From NCBI GenBank assembly GCA_965214495.1, contig OZ243958.1, positions 496,001-560,000 on the forward strand: a stretch of 64,000 nt of DNA, in the 5' to 3' direction. Positions 7,904 through 16,975 of the stretch are shown one piece after another (positions within the stretch are counted from its first letter, which is position 1; every line of letters begins with the position of its first letter). Under the pieces are notes generated by a model. That model made no database searches. It was given only the letters and a program-made list of their open reading frames with translations, and was not told the DNA's origin. Source of the DNA: JANQOH01 sp965214495. Lineage in GTDB: Bacteria; Pseudomonadota; Alphaproteobacteria; UBA7887. The translations under genes and the position numbers were made by a program.

Positions 7904-8965
7904 ATGGGTGCGGCAACACCGATAACCCGTGAGGATCACACGGCGGATGAACTCTATGATCTGGCGCGGGGGTGCAGGGATGCGAAGCAGGCGTCGCGTG
8001 CGCGAGCGATAGCGATGATCATGGAGGGGTTCTCGCGGTCGGCGGCGGGTCGGTCGCAAGGCATGGAGCTTCAAATTCTGCGCGATTGGGTAGTGCGCTA
8101 CAACGCTGAGGGGTTTGAGGGTCTTGCGGACCGGGCGCGGGGCGGTAGCACGGGGCGGTTGACGGAAGCGCAAATCGCCGAGATCGGCGGGTGGATGGAG
8201 GCGGGTCCGGACCTTGAGCGGGACGGCGTGACGCGCTGGCGCGTTCGGGACATCGTGCGGAAGATCGAGGAGGCCTTCGGAGTGATCTATACGGAGAGCG
8301 GCGCCCGTATGATGCTCCGAAGGTCGGGGTTTTGTTTTGTTTCGGGGCGACCGCTCCACCCCAACGCCGACCCGGCGCGGCAGCGGGCGTTCGTGGCGTC
8401 GTTCGAAGCGCGGTTGAGGTTGGCGCTCAGTCCGTCGGCGCTGGCGGGACCGATCGAGGTCTGGTTTCAGGACGAGGCGCGCGTCGGGCAGGGGGGGATG
8501 ACGACGCGGGTGTGGGCGCGTGGCAAGCAGCGTCCCCGGATCGTGCGCGACCATCGCTACGGCTATGTCTATCTGTTCGGGGCTGCGTGCGCGGCGCGGG
8601 GCGTTGGCGTCGCGCATGTGGCGGACACGGCGTCGATGAACGCGCATCTGGCGGCCATCGGGGCGGCGGTGATGCCGGGTGCGCATGGGGTGATCGTCCT
8701 CGACGGCGCGGGCTGGCATCGCTCGAACGATCTGGTCGTTCCTCGCAACCTGACGCTCGTGCATCTGCCACCCTACAGCCCGGAACTCAACCCGATGGAG
8801 CAGATCGTTCTGTTTCTGAAATCGAACCGCTTTGCCAACCGCGTGTTCAAGGATGCCGCCGCCTTGAAGGAGGCGTGTCGGACAGCATGGCGATGGCTGG
8901 CCGACCAGCCCGGCGTCATCACCACCATGACACATCGCAACCGGGTCACCGCTCCATCCCGCTAA
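7904..8965 (+). CDS. IS630-family transposase
   Basis: A full-length 353-residue transposase. The N-terminal half is a helix-turn-helix region (RARAIAMIMEGFSRSAAGR) followed by the winged-helix linker. The catalytic half shows the DDE triad in WFQDEARVG, IVLDGAGWHRS and LPPYSPELNPMEQI. No frameshift or internal stop is visible, so it may be active. AGAGTAAGG lies just before the ATG. I could not define convincing terminal inverted repeats: the flanks show only a weak match (TCATATTGACTCATG near 7811, and an imperfect inverted counterpart near 8980), so element limits are not given. The gene lies between the autotransporter patch and the enoyl-CoA hydratase gene. Confidence 0.9.
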   Translation: MGAATPITREDHTADELYDLARGCRDAKQASRARAIAMIMEGFSRSAAGRSQGMELQILRDWVVRYNAEGFEGLADRARGGSTGRLTEAQIAEIGGWMEAGPDLERDGVTRWRVRDIVRKIEEAFGVIYTESGARMMLRRSGFCFVSGRPLHPNADPARQRAFVASFEARLRLALSPSALAGPIEVWFQDEARVGQGGMTTRVWARGKQRPRIVRDHRYGYVYLFGAACAARGVGVAHVADTASMNAHLAAIGAAVMPGAHGVIVLDGAGWHRSNDLVVPRNLTLVHLPPYSPELNPMEQIVLFLKSNRFANRVFKDAAALKEACRTAWRWLADQPGVITTMTHRNRVTAPSR

Positions 8966-9511
8966 TCCCAAACCCTCACCGCATCAGTTCGTTTGAATTA
9001 CGTTTGGTATTGGAGGGCCAAGCGCCCGCGCTTGAGCAAACCCGGATTGGGGTTGGCCTCACTTCGCGCGGGCGGCCCTCAGGTTCGATGGAGACCACTG
9101 CCGCGAACGGCGTATTACCGGCCGCGCCGCCACACTAATGGTGAGGAAATTGCCACCTCGAGATACCCCCTACGCTGTTATCTGCCGGAGCGCGAGATGC
9201 GAATCGTGGAACGTTGCCCGCTGTCCCCCGTGTAATCCTGGATACGCTCCGTGCATTGGCGAACGTGCCCCAACGGCGCTTGATCGGATCCAATACCCGG
9301 CTTCACAGTGGTTGCGACGGTCATCGGCAACCTGGCGCGAGCCTATCGTTTGGAACGCAGCCAACATCGCGCATCCCGAGGCCAACGATGGGAGGATGTA
9401 GTCCGCTTGCAGCATCCGAGCGAGATACACTGAAGCCGATCTGCAAGTGAGGCTTGGCTGTTCGTAATCGGGCGAGACCGGACGGCTTCCCCGACCGTCG
9501 AAACCACGCCG
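8966..9511. other. Gene-poor stretch after the IS630 transposase
   Basis: About 550 bp with only short open frames (80-87 codons) on either strand, none with a ribosome-binding site, recognisable motif or family-like composition. I see no tRNA, terminator or repeat. It is probably degraded sequence tied to the neighbouring insertion element. Confidence 0.5.
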
Positions 9512-10303
9512 CTATCGCCCGCCGCCGAAGGCGGGTTTGCGCTTTTCGAGAAAGGCTTGCACGCCCTCGCGGCCGTCGGGCGACGACAGACTGTCGGCGA
9601 TGCCGCGGCTTTCGAATTCCATCTGTGTGTCGAGCGACTGCGCGAAGCCGTCCACCAGCAGCCGTTTGGCGATGCCGAACGCGCGGGTCGGACCGGCGGC
9701 GAGCCGTTCGGCGGTCTCCAGCGCCGCGGGCATCAGTTCGGCGGCCGGGAGAACCCGGTTGACCAGCCCCCATTCTCGCGCCTCCTCCGCGCTCAGCACG
9801 CGGTTGAGGAGAGTCAGTTCGGCCGCCCGCCGCAAGCCGACGATACGGGCCAGGAAATAGGTGGAACTGCCGTCGGGCGACAGGCCCGCGCGGGTGTAGG
9901 CCATGGTCAGCTTCGCGTGTTCGGCGGCGAACAGCAGATCGCCCGCCAGCGCGAGGCTCATGCCGCCGCCGCCCGCGGTCCCGTTCAGCGCCACCAGCAC
10001 CGGTGCGTCCAGCCGGGCGAAGCGCGAAACCGCGGAATGCAGGTTCTTCGTCATGTCCATGACCGTCGCGCGCACGTCGTCCGCGGCGGCGAAACTCTGC
10101 AAGTCGCCGCCGCCGCAGAACAGTTTGTCGCCGGCGCCGGTGAGCACCACGGCGCGGATCGTCCGGTCGGCGTCGCACGCCACCGCGGCCGCGGCGAGTT
10201 CGGCGGCCATGGTCGGGCTCAGCGCGTTCGCCGCCCGCGGCCGGTCGAGGGTGACGACCGCCACCGCGCCGCGACGCTCGAACGACAGCGTCTCGAATTC
10301 CAT
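9512..10303 (-). CDS. Enoyl-CoA hydratase/isomerase family protein
   Basis: A 263-residue crotonase-fold enzyme that acts on acyl-CoA thioesters. The first oxyanion-hole segment is LTGAGDKLFCGGGDLQSF and the second is NGTAGGGGMSLALAGDLLF, with a later TMAYTRAGLSPDGSSTYFL segment in which Asp stands at a position often catalytic in PaaG-type isomerases. Length is normal. A good ribosome-binding site (GGGGGAGACGGAG) precedes ATG 10303. It follows livF by under 40 bp on the same strand, so it may be co-transcribed with the transporter and act on the CoA ester of the imported acid. The exact substrate cannot be read from sequence. Confidence 0.88.
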   Translation of the reverse strand: MEFETLSFERRGAVAVVTLDRPRAANALSPTMAAELAAAAVACDADRTIRAVVLTGAGDKLFCGGGDLQSFAAADDVRATVMDMTKNLHSAVSRFARLDAPVLVALNGTAGGGGMSLALAGDLLFAAEHAKLTMAYTRAGLSPDGSSTYFLARIVGLRRAAELTLLNRVLSAEEAREWGLVNRVLPAAELMPAALETAERLAAGPTRAFGIAKRLLVDGFAQSLDTQMEFESRGIADSLSSPDGREGVQAFLEKRKPAFGGGR

Positions 10304-10333
10304 CTCCGTCTCCCCCGGTTCCTCAATATGCTT

Positions 10334-11047
10334 CTATACCGCCAGATAGCGGTCGCGGATATCCCCGTCGCCGCCGAGCGCCGCCATCGCGCCGCGCCAG
10401 ACCACGCGGCCCTTGTCGATCACCACCGCCTCGCTGGCGATGTCGAGGCAGAAACGCATGTTCTGTTCGGCGAGCAGCACGGTGACACCCATCGCCGACA
10501 GGCGGCGGAGCAAGGCGCCGATCTCGCGCACGATCAATGGCGCCAGCCCTTCCGACGGCTCGTCTAGCAGTAGCACCGCCGGATTGCCCATCAGCGTGCG
10601 CGCGACTGTCAGCATCTGTTGCTCGCCCCCCGACAGGCGTCCGGCGACCCGGTGGCGCAGTTGTCGCAAGACTGGAAAGACCTCGTAGATCGTCTCCAGC
10701 GTCCACGCTCGCCCGCCGTCGGGACCGATCTTGGCGGCGATGGTCAGATTGTCTTCGACCGTGTGGCGCGCGAAGACCTGGCGGTCTTCGGGTACGTAAC
10801 CCACCCCGGCGCGGGCGATGCGATAGGGCTGTCGTCGCGCGATCTCTTCGCCGCGCACCCGCACGCTGCCGCGGCGCGGCGGCGCAAGACCGGCCAACGC
10901 CTTGAGGGTGGTGCTCTTGCCGGCGCCGTTGCGCCCCAGCAGCGCCACCGTGCGCCCGGACGGCACGGCGAGCGACAGGCCGAACAGGATCTGGCTCGCA
11001 CCGTAGAACACGTCGAGGTCGCGGGCTTCCAGGATCGGCGCCGTCAT
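10334..11047 (-). CDS. livF: Branched-chain amino acid-type ABC transporter ATP-binding protein (LivF-like)
   Basis: A 237-residue ABC ATPase of the HAAT (LivF) family. Walker A is GRNGAGKST, the Q-loop region reads YVPEDRQVF, the signature is LSGGEQQML and Walker B is VLLLDEPSEGL, the last typical of LivF. The start ATG 11047 overlaps the livG stop as ATGA, showing tight coupling; the frame upstream of it is shadow. Together with LivG it energises the LivHM permease. The transported compound could be a branched-chain amino acid, an amide, urea or an aromatic acid, since this family is broad. No periplasmic binding protein gene is in the cluster. Confidence 0.93.
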   Translation of the reverse strand: MTAPILEARDLDVFYGASQILFGLSLAVPSGRTVALLGRNGAGKSTTLKALAGLAPPRRGSVRVRGEEIARRQPYRIARAGVGYVPEDRQVFARHTVEDNLTIAAKIGPDGGRAWTLETIYEVFPVLRQLRHRVAGRLSGGEQQMLTVARTLMGNPAVLLLDEPSEGLAPLIVREIGALLRRLSAMGVTVLLAEQNMRFCLDIASEAVVIDKGRVVWRGAMAALGGDGDIRDRYLAV

Positions 11048-11796
11048 CCTGCCGCCTCCGGCGCGACGCCGAGATAGGCCGCGATCACCTCCGGGTTCGC
11101 GCGGATCGCTTCGGGCGGTCCCTCGGCGAGCAGTGCGCCCCGTTGCAGCACGCACACGCGCTCGGCCGTGTCGAACACGATATCCATGTCGTGCTCGATG
11201 AAGATCAGCGTCATGTCCTGCGCCTCGCGCAGCGCCTTCACCCGCCCGATCATCGCCTGGCGCTCTTCGGGCCCCATACCGGCGGTTGGTTCGTCGAGCA
11301 GCAGCAGGCGGGGCCGAAGCGCCAGCGCCAGCGCGATGTCGAGCAGTTTCTGGTCGCCATGGCTCAGATTGGCGGACGGAACGCCCGCCACCGCTCCCAG
11401 GCCGGTGCGTTCGATGATCCGGTCGGCGTCATGGCGCGCGGCGGAATTGGCGAAACGCGATCCGATTCCGAAGGTCTCGCGCCGGTGCGACAACACCGCA
11501 GCGGTCAGCGCCTCGCGCGCGGTCAGGCTGGGGAACAGGCTCGCCACCTGGAAGGCGCGCCCGACGCCGCGCCGGACGATCGCGATCTCGTCGAACCCCG
11601 CGATGTCTCCGCCGTCGAACAGGATGCGTCCGCGGTCGGGCGCGAGCCGGCCGGCGATCAGGTTGAACAGGGTGGTCTTGCCGGCGCCGTTCGGGCCGAT
11701 GATCGCGCTCAGACTGCCGGCGGCAAAGCCCGTGGTCACGTTATCGACGGCCGCGACGCCGCCGAAATGCTTGCTCACGCCTTCAAGGGCGAGCAT
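11044..11796 (-). CDS. livG: Branched-chain amino acid-type ABC transporter ATP-binding protein (LivG-like)
   Basis: A 250-residue ABC ATPase of the LivG family. Walker A is GPNGAGKTTLFN, the signature region is LSHGDQKLLDIA, which carries the LivG-type H in place of the second G of LSGG, and Walker B is LLLLDEPTAGM. The start overlaps the livM 3' end by 14 bp and the stop overlaps the livF start, so the four genes livH-livM-livG-livF are read as one transcript. It works in the cytoplasm at the inner membrane, as a heterodimer with LivF. Confidence 0.93.
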   Translation of the reverse strand: MLALEGVSKHFGGVAAVDNVTTGFAAGSLSAIIGPNGAGKTTLFNLIAGRLAPDRGRILFDGGDIAGFDEIAIVRRGVGRAFQVASLFPSLTAREALTAAVLSHRRETFGIGSRFANSAARHDADRIIERTGLGAVAGVPSANLSHGDQKLLDIALALALRPRLLLLDEPTAGMGPEERQAMIGRVKALREAQDMTLIFIEHDMDIVFDTAERVCVLQRGALLAEGPPEAIRANPEVIAAYLGVAPEAAG

Positions 11797-12748
11797 CGCG
11801 CCACCGCCGGATCAAATGCCAGACCTGGTCGAGAAGACCGCGCCGCAGTCCGAGGGCGAACAGTAGCACCACGCTTCCGAGCACCAGGCCGTAATAGCGC
11901 GTATGCGCCGTGACCTCGGCGTTGAGGATCTCGAAGATCACCGCGCCGACGGCCGGCCCGGGGAAGGTCTGCATTCCGCCGAGCAGGATCATGAACAGCG
12001 GCTCGGCCGATTTCGCCCAGAACGCCCATTCTGGAAACGCTCCGACATCGAGCAGCGCCTGTAGCACGCCGGCCACCGAAGCGACCGCCCCGGCGATGAC
12101 GAAGGCGAGCCATTGATGGCGTTTGATGGGGACGCCGAGCGCCGTCGCCCGCGCCGGGTTGTCGCGGATCATACGCAGCGCGTAGCCGAACGGGGACTCG
12201 GTGACTTGCCGCAGGATCAGCGCGCACGCCACCGCAAGGGCCGTGCAGACGACATACATGTGCGCGGGGTCGCCCAGATCGACGCCGAGGACCGGAGGTT
12301 TCGGAAAGCCCCCCATCAGCCCCTGATCGCCGCCGGTGATCGGCACCGCCGCCAGGATGGCGCTGTAGAGGATCATCTGAAACGCCAGCGTCAGGAACGA
12401 GAAATAGATCGTTTGCGCGCGAATGCAGATGGCGCCGATCGCCGCCGCCAGCGCTGCCGACACGGCGACCGCGAGCAATAGCGCCGCAGGGATCGCCCAG
12501 GTGCTTCCCGGCCCTACCCACGACGACTGCATGAACAGGCCGAACGCATACGCGCCGGAGGCGAAGAACGCGGCGTGGCCGAACGATACCAGCCCCAGTG
12601 TGCCGACCAGCAGGTTGAGCGACAGCGCGAAGATCGCGAAGATCGCTGACTTGATGACGATATCGTGGATGCCGGGATCGTCCACCACGATGCGCAGGGC
12701 GACGAGCGCTACGAAGACCGCGGCGCCGATGGCGAGGTCCCGGCGCAC
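11783..12748 (-). CDS. livM: Branched-chain amino acid-type ABC transporter permease (LivM-like)
   Basis: A 321-residue integral membrane permease with about eight to ten hydrophobic segments. LNLLVGTLGLVSFGHAAFF is the family hallmark near residue 43, and FGYALRMIRDNPARATALG is the cytoplasmic EAA-like loop that contacts the ATPases. The start is GTG 12748, three bases after the livH stop (TGAACGGTG), so translation is coupled. It forms the channel with LivH. Confidence 0.92.
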   Translation of the reverse strand: MRRDLAIGAAVFVALVALRIVVDDPGIHDIVIKSAIFAIFALSLNLLVGTLGLVSFGHAAFFASGAYAFGLFMQSSWVGPGSTWAIPAALLLAVAVSAALAAAIGAICIRAQTIYFSFLTLAFQMILYSAILAAVPITGGDQGLMGGFPKPPVLGVDLGDPAHMYVVCTALAVACALILRQVTESPFGYALRMIRDNPARATALGVPIKRHQWLAFVIAGAVASVAGVLQALLDVGAFPEWAFWAKSAEPLFMILLGGMQTFPGPAVGAVIFEILNAEVTAHTRYYGLVLGSVVLLFALGLRRGLLDQVWHLIRRWRDARP

Positions 12749-12751
12749 CGT

Positions 12752-13657
12752 TCAGCCTTCGGGTTCGCCGAACAGGCCCTGCGGGCGCAGCAGCAGCACC
12801 AGCACCATCAGCATGAACATCAGTCCGTCGGTGAACAGGGGGAAGCCGACGGCGCCGAACGAGCGCGCGAGCCCGATGAGAATGGCGGCGGCGAACGCGC
12901 CCGCGATCGATCCCATGCCGCCCACCACGGTCACGATGAAGCTCTCGATGATTACCGAGAACCCCATCCCCGAAGAGATCGAGCGCTCGCTGGCCGCCAG
13001 GGCGCCGCCGAGGCCGGCGAGCAGGCTGCCGAGTGCGAACACGCCGGCGAAGATCGCCGTGGTGTTGATGCCCAGCGCTGCCACCATGCCGGGGTTTTCC
13101 GCGGTCGCGCGCACCAGCTTGCCGAAGCGGGTGCGCGTCATGATCAGCCACAGCACGGCGGCGACCGCCAGGCTCGTCCCGATCAGGAAGAGGTGGAAGG
13201 GCGGCACGATGGCGCCCGCGACGATCAGCGGCGGTGCGCGAAACGCCTCCGGCACACCGAGGCTCGACAGGAACTCTTCGCCCCAGACGATAAGCACCAG
13301 ATCGTCGAGGATGAGGATGAAGGCGTAGCAGACCAGCAATTGCAGCAGCACGTTGGCGCCATAGACGCGCGAGATAACGCCGCGTTCGAACAATATCCCG
13401 ACGATCGCCGTGCCGAGCGCCGCGGCAAGCACCCCGAGCGTGAAGCTGCCGGTGGCCTGGATGGCGGTGTGAGCCAGATAGGCGCCCACCATGTAGAGCG
13501 AGCCGTGGGCGAAGTTGATCACCCCGAGCACGCCGAGGATCAGGGTGAGTCCCGCGGCGACGAGGAAGAGCAGCATCCCGATCTTCAGCCCGCCGACGAC
13601 CTGGAACACGATGCAGGACGAGGTGCCGAGACAGTCGCCGAGCGCCGCGAGGTCCAT
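12752..13657 (-). CDS. livH: Branched-chain amino acid-type ABC transporter permease (LivH-like)
   Basis: A 301-residue permease, first gene of the livHMGF operon. It shows LTLILGVLGVINFAHGSLYM near residue 37, the LivH signature, followed by multiple membrane spans and GKLVRATAENPGMVAALGIN in the cytoplasmic loop. ATG 13657 (MDLAALGD) is chosen because the long upstream extension of the frame overlaps the cytochrome c gene and looks like shadow. The gene lies about 120 bp downstream of the cytochrome c gene on the same strand, so co-expression with the alcohol dehydrogenase cluster is possible but not shown. Confidence 0.92.
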   Translation of the reverse strand: MDLAALGDCLGTSSCIVFQVVGGLKIGMLLFLVAAGLTLILGVLGVINFAHGSLYMVGAYLAHTAIQATGSFTLGVLAAALGTAIVGILFERGVISRVYGANVLLQLLVCYAFILILDDLVLIVWGEEFLSSLGVPEAFRAPPLIVAGAIVPPFHLFLIGTSLAVAAVLWLIMTRTRFGKLVRATAENPGMVAALGINTTAIFAGVFALGSLLAGLGGALAASERSISSGMGFSVIIESFIVTVVGGMGSIAGAFAAAILIGLARSFGAVGFPLFTDGLMFMLMVLVLLLRPQGLFGEPEG

Positions 13658-13779
13658 GGGCGATGGCCTTGAGGGGGGTGGTTCGGAACGCGGCTCGCGA
13701 GGAACCCGCGATCTTCGACCATTTGCCGGTTCGGGTGTCAAGCGCGGCGGCCTCGCTCCGACGCCGCCGCGCGATGACG

Positions 13780-14169
13780 CTACCAGATGATTTTTTCCGG
13801 ATCGCCCTTGTAGAGCGAGCGGATATAGGCGACGACCTTCCAGATCTCGTCGTCGTTCAGGCTGTCCGACCAGGCGACCATGACCGTTCCCTTGCGGCCC
13901 TTGGCGATCGCCTTGAAGATCGTCCTGTCGGTGGGCCGATAGACCCACTCGTCGTCGGTGAGGTCGGGGCCGACCGCCCCGCCGGCATCGGCGCCGTGGC
14001 AGCTATAGCAGCCGGCCTCGGCCCACAGCCGCTTGCCTTCCGCGATCGCCTCCGGATCCCCGGTATAGGGGTTGCGCTCGTTCTCGGCTGCCCCGGTCCC
14101 CGTTCCACAGACGGCGGCTGCCGCGAGCGCCGACACGAAGACGCTCGCGGCGAGGTGTCTCAACGCCAT
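13780..14169 (-). CDS. Periplasmic cytochrome c, probable electron acceptor of the adjacent quinoprotein dehydrogenase
   Basis: A 129-residue class I cytochrome c with a signal peptide (MALRHLAASVFVSALAAAAV), one haem-binding motif CYSCH at residues 54-58 and a likely axial Met in KGTVMVAW near residue 97. The gene sits about 100 bp downstream of the PQQ alcohol dehydrogenase gene on the same strand. In XoxF and ExaF systems the neighbouring small cytochrome c takes electrons from PQQ in the periplasm and passes them to the oxidase; by position this protein is the likely partner (inference). Confidence 0.88.
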   Translation of the reverse strand: MALRHLAASVFVSALAAAAVCGTGTGAAENERNPYTGDPEAIAEGKRLWAEAGCYSCHGADAGGAVGPDLTDDEWVYRPTDRTIFKAIAKGRKGTVMVAWSDSLNDDEIWKVVAYIRSLYKGDPEKIIW

Positions 14170-14272
14170 CGGCGAAACACCTGCGGCGCCGGGGGGCGGC
14201 GCGCGGACCGTCGCGCGCCGGTCCGGACCACCCCGGCGGCCGGCCGAAGGATTGCCGGCCGCACGACCGATC

Positions 14273-15991
14273 TCAGGAGTCGAACAGGCCGAACACCGTC
14301 AGATACCCTCCCTTGCGGCTGTCCTTCAGGTGCGGCGCGCCGCCTTTGCCGAAAATCGCCCAGCCGGTCCACCCGCCGAAGCCGGCCGGGACCGCGACAT
14401 ACTGCTTGCCGTCGAGGGCGTAGGTCATCGGACTGCCGAAAATGCCGGTGCCCAGGTTGTAGGAGAACACTTCCTCACCGGTGTCCTGGTCATAGGCCTT
14501 GAAGTAGCCCTCCGGGGTGCCGGCGAACAGCAAATTGCCGCCGGTGGCCAGCAGGCCGCTGGTAAACGGCGACTTCGCTTTGACCGTCCATGTCTTCTCG
14601 CCGGTGCGGCCGTCGAACGCCACCAATTGGCCGTAACCGGGGTTCCAGCCGATCGTGCCGATGCCCCAATAGGGCTTGCCGACGGTCCGTTCCGGTGGAT
14701 TCAGCCCTTCGCCCAACGGCGCGCTCCTGATATCGACGCAGATTTCGCGGCTCGGCACGAACACCATCTTGGTGTGCGGGTTGACGGCCATCGGGTTCCA
14801 CCACTTGCCGCCTTCCGACGCCGGGCAGATGTCTTTGGCCTCGTATTCGTAGGACGGGACCTTCTCCGGATTCACGATCGGGCGTCCGTCGGGTTCGAAA
14901 CCCGTCATCCAGTTGACCTTCGAAATCGGCACGCCCCAGTGGAAACTGCTGTCGGTACGGTCGATCGCATAGAGCAGGCCGTTCCGGTCGCCGTGGAAGT
15001 AGAGCTTCTCGCCATCGACGTCCATCAGCACCAGCTCGTTGTTGCCGTCATAGTCCCACACGTCGTGCGGCGTATACTGGAACCAGTGCTTGATCTCGCC
15101 GGTGTCGGGATTCAACGCCAGAGTCGTATTCGAATAGAGGTTGTCGCCGGGACGGTTGACCCCGTCCCAGTCGGGATTCGGATTGCCGACCCCCCAGTAG
15201 AGGGTATCGAGTTCCGGATCGTAGGAGCCGGTGATCCACGCCGACGCGCCGCCGAAATCGGCCGCATCGCCGTCGCCCCAGGTCTCGCGGTTCGGCTCGC
15301 CGACAGCCGGAATGGTGTAGGTCCGCCATGCCTGATCGCCGGTCTCGGCATCCAGCGCCTCGATATAGAGCCGGGTCGGATATTCGGCGCCCGACAGCCC
15401 GACCACCACATTGCCCTTCACGATCAGCGGTGCGACGGTCATCGTATAGGCTTCTTCCCAGTTGCCGATATTGCGAAGCCAGACGACCTCGCCGGTCGCG
15501 GAATCGAGCGCCACCACATCGGCGTCCGGGGTCGCCAGATAGACCTTGTCGTGGTACAGCGCGGCGCCTCGGTTGCCGATATCGCAACACATTTTGCCGG
15601 CCACATCTTCGGGCAATTCATCGACATAGCGCCAGATCTCGTCGCCCGTGCGGGCGTCGATGGCGTATATCCGGCCATGCGACGCGGTCGCATACATCAC
15701 CCCGGCGTTGACCAACGGCGTAGTGTTCTGTGCGTCCAGCACACCGAAGGAGAACGTCCACTTCGGCACCAGCCGGCCGACAGTGTCGGTGTCGATCTGA
15801 CTGAGCGGACTGTATCGCGTCGACGAGTAATCCCGCGGCGCCATCAGCCAATTGTTCGGATCCCGGTCGGCTTCGAGCAGCATGTCGCTGGTGACATACT
15901 CTTGCGAAAGCGCGGCCGATGCGCACAACGCGGCGACGCCGACGATCGCGGCGGCGAACCGCGGAGCGGTCTGCGAATTTGCGGATAGCAT
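14273..15991 (-). CDS. PQQ-dependent methanol/ethanol-family alcohol dehydrogenase, lanthanide-type signature
   Basis: A 572-residue periplasmic quinoprotein dehydrogenase with eight-bladed propeller (W-motif) repeats. The signal peptide ends near SAALSQEYV. The adjacent-Cys pair that sits over PQQ is seen in MCCDIGNRG near residue 134. The active-site segment reads VWDYDGNNE near residue 313: the second Asp two residues after the catalytic Asp is the extra ligand found in lanthanide-dependent XoxF/ExaF enzymes, where calcium MxaF enzymes have Ala. GGGAGGGG precedes ATG 15991. No mxaI-like small subunit or xoxJ-like binding protein is adjacent. Substrate (methanol, ethanol or other alcohol) is not resolved. 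Confidence 0.88.
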   Translation of the reverse strand: MLSANSQTAPRFAAAIVGVAALCASAALSQEYVTSDMLLEADRDPNNWLMAPRDYSSTRYSPLSQIDTDTVGRLVPKWTFSFGVLDAQNTTPLVNAGVMYATASHGRIYAIDARTGDEIWRYVDELPEDVAGKMCCDIGNRGAALYHDKVYLATPDADVVALDSATGEVVWLRNIGNWEEAYTMTVAPLIVKGNVVVGLSGAEYPTRLYIEALDAETGDQAWRTYTIPAVGEPNRETWGDGDAADFGGASAWITGSYDPELDTLYWGVGNPNPDWDGVNRPGDNLYSNTTLALNPDTGEIKHWFQYTPHDVWDYDGNNELVLMDVDGEKLYFHGDRNGLLYAIDRTDSSFHWGVPISKVNWMTGFEPDGRPIVNPEKVPSYEYEAKDICPASEGGKWWNPMAVNPHTKMVFVPSREICVDIRSAPLGEGLNPPERTVGKPYWGIGTIGWNPGYGQLVAFDGRTGEKTWTVKAKSPFTSGLLATGGNLLFAGTPEGYFKAYDQDTGEEVFSYNLGTGIFGSPMTYALDGKQYVAVPAGFGGWTGWAIFGKGGAPHLKDSRKGGYLTVFGLFDS

Positions 15992-16162
15992 GTCTGCCCC
16001 TCCCTTCACGGACAAGATCAAGCTGTCGCGAACGATACGAAACCTCCTTGCCGGCGGCAAGGGCGCGGCCTGTTCCGCCGCTTGTCCGCCGTCGTCGTCG
16101 GTCGTATGCAACCGGGCTTGTGCGTTCGGTCACCCGACGGGCGCTCGGGCAAAGGGGCGGCC

Positions 16163-16867
16163 ATGAGACGGCAAGCAGGAGAATGGCTGCGCGAGAAACT
16201 CGCCGATCGCAACCTCCACGTCTCTCGCGGCGTCGGTGCGTGCATCGCGGCTTGCGTCGGCGTGACGGCGGGGATTCTACTGCGGCATTGGGTATCGATC
16301 GAGAGCACGGCCGTATGGCTTGCGCTGAGCGCGGTCCTTTGCGCCGGCCTCGCGTGGATCGCCTGGCTCCTGCACAGGCTGTCGGGCGACGGATGGTCGC
16401 GGCGGAACATGATCAAGGGCCTGGACGCGGAGAGCTATGTCGGACAGGTGATCGAATACGCGATCTCGGCGCCGGGATGCGCGGTCGCCCACAACGTGAT
16501 GGACATCGCGAAAGCCGGCGATATCGATCATCTCGTGGTGACTCCGGCGCGGATCCGGGTCGTCGAAACGAAGTCGGGCCGCGTGCCGCCGCGGGAGTTT
16601 CCCGACGTGTTGAGAAGAATCGCGGTCAACGTGGCGGCGGTGCGTGGTTGGGCGTTGCCGGCCACGGTGGTTCAGGGCTGCCTGGTGATTGCCGGCGGCG
16701 ACGGGCCCGAAGCCAAGCGCAGCTATTCGGAGGGGGCGGAAACGATCCTGGTGGAGGATCCGGCGTCGCTTTTGAAGAAGTTGCAGAGCGAGGCTCGCGG
16801 TGCGGGGCCGATCCCGTCCGAATTGGTGTGGCGCGTATGGAAGCTCGGCAAGGTCGCCGAGGGTTAG
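16163..16867 (+). CDS. NERD-domain membrane protein
   Basis: A 234-residue protein with two predicted membrane spans near residues 20-70, then a nuclease-related (NERD) domain. The domain core is GDIDHLVVTPARIRVVETKS, matching the conserved Asp and the E-x-K of the PD-(D/E)xK-like fold, and a preceding segment has the usual G-x-x-Y-V-G helix (ESYVGQVIEYAI). NERD proteins have been proposed as DNA-processing nucleases, but most are uncharacterised. ATG 16163 follows AAAGGGGCGG, better placed than the earlier in-frame start at 16082. An intrinsic terminator follows the gene, so it is probably monocistronic. It is divergent from the alcohol dehydrogenase gene. Confidence 0.8.
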   Translation: MRRQAGEWLREKLADRNLHVSRGVGACIAACVGVTAGILLRHWVSIESTAVWLALSAVLCAGLAWIAWLLHRLSGDGWSRRNMIKGLDAESYVGQVIEYAISAPGCAVAHNVMDIAKAGDIDHLVVTPARIRVVETKSGRVPPREFPDVLRRIAVNVAAVRGWALPATVVQGCLVIAGGDGPEAKRSYSEGAETILVEDPASLLKKLQSEARGAGPIPSELVWRVWKLGKVAEG

Positions 16868-16975
16868 GACGCAGGGTGCGAAAACCGCGGCGGCCCGACC
16901 GGCGCATACCGCGAAAGACAATCCCGATCCGAGCATTGTTCGCCGAGGCGGCCGGGCGTATGGTCGTGGCCTTCG

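Noticed and set aside
7800..9000. Terminal inverted repeats of the IS630 element at 7904
   Set aside because: Best candidate ends match at only about 10 of 16 bases and no TA duplication could be fixed with confidence.
9138..9430. Short frames of 80-87 codons on both strands after the IS630 transposase
   Set aside because: No start signal, motif or plausible composition on either strand.
14072..15988. Long open frame antisense to the alcohol dehydrogenase gene
   Set aside because: Same high-GC shadow effect; the dehydrogenase on the other strand has signal peptide, catalytic motifs and a ribosome-binding site.
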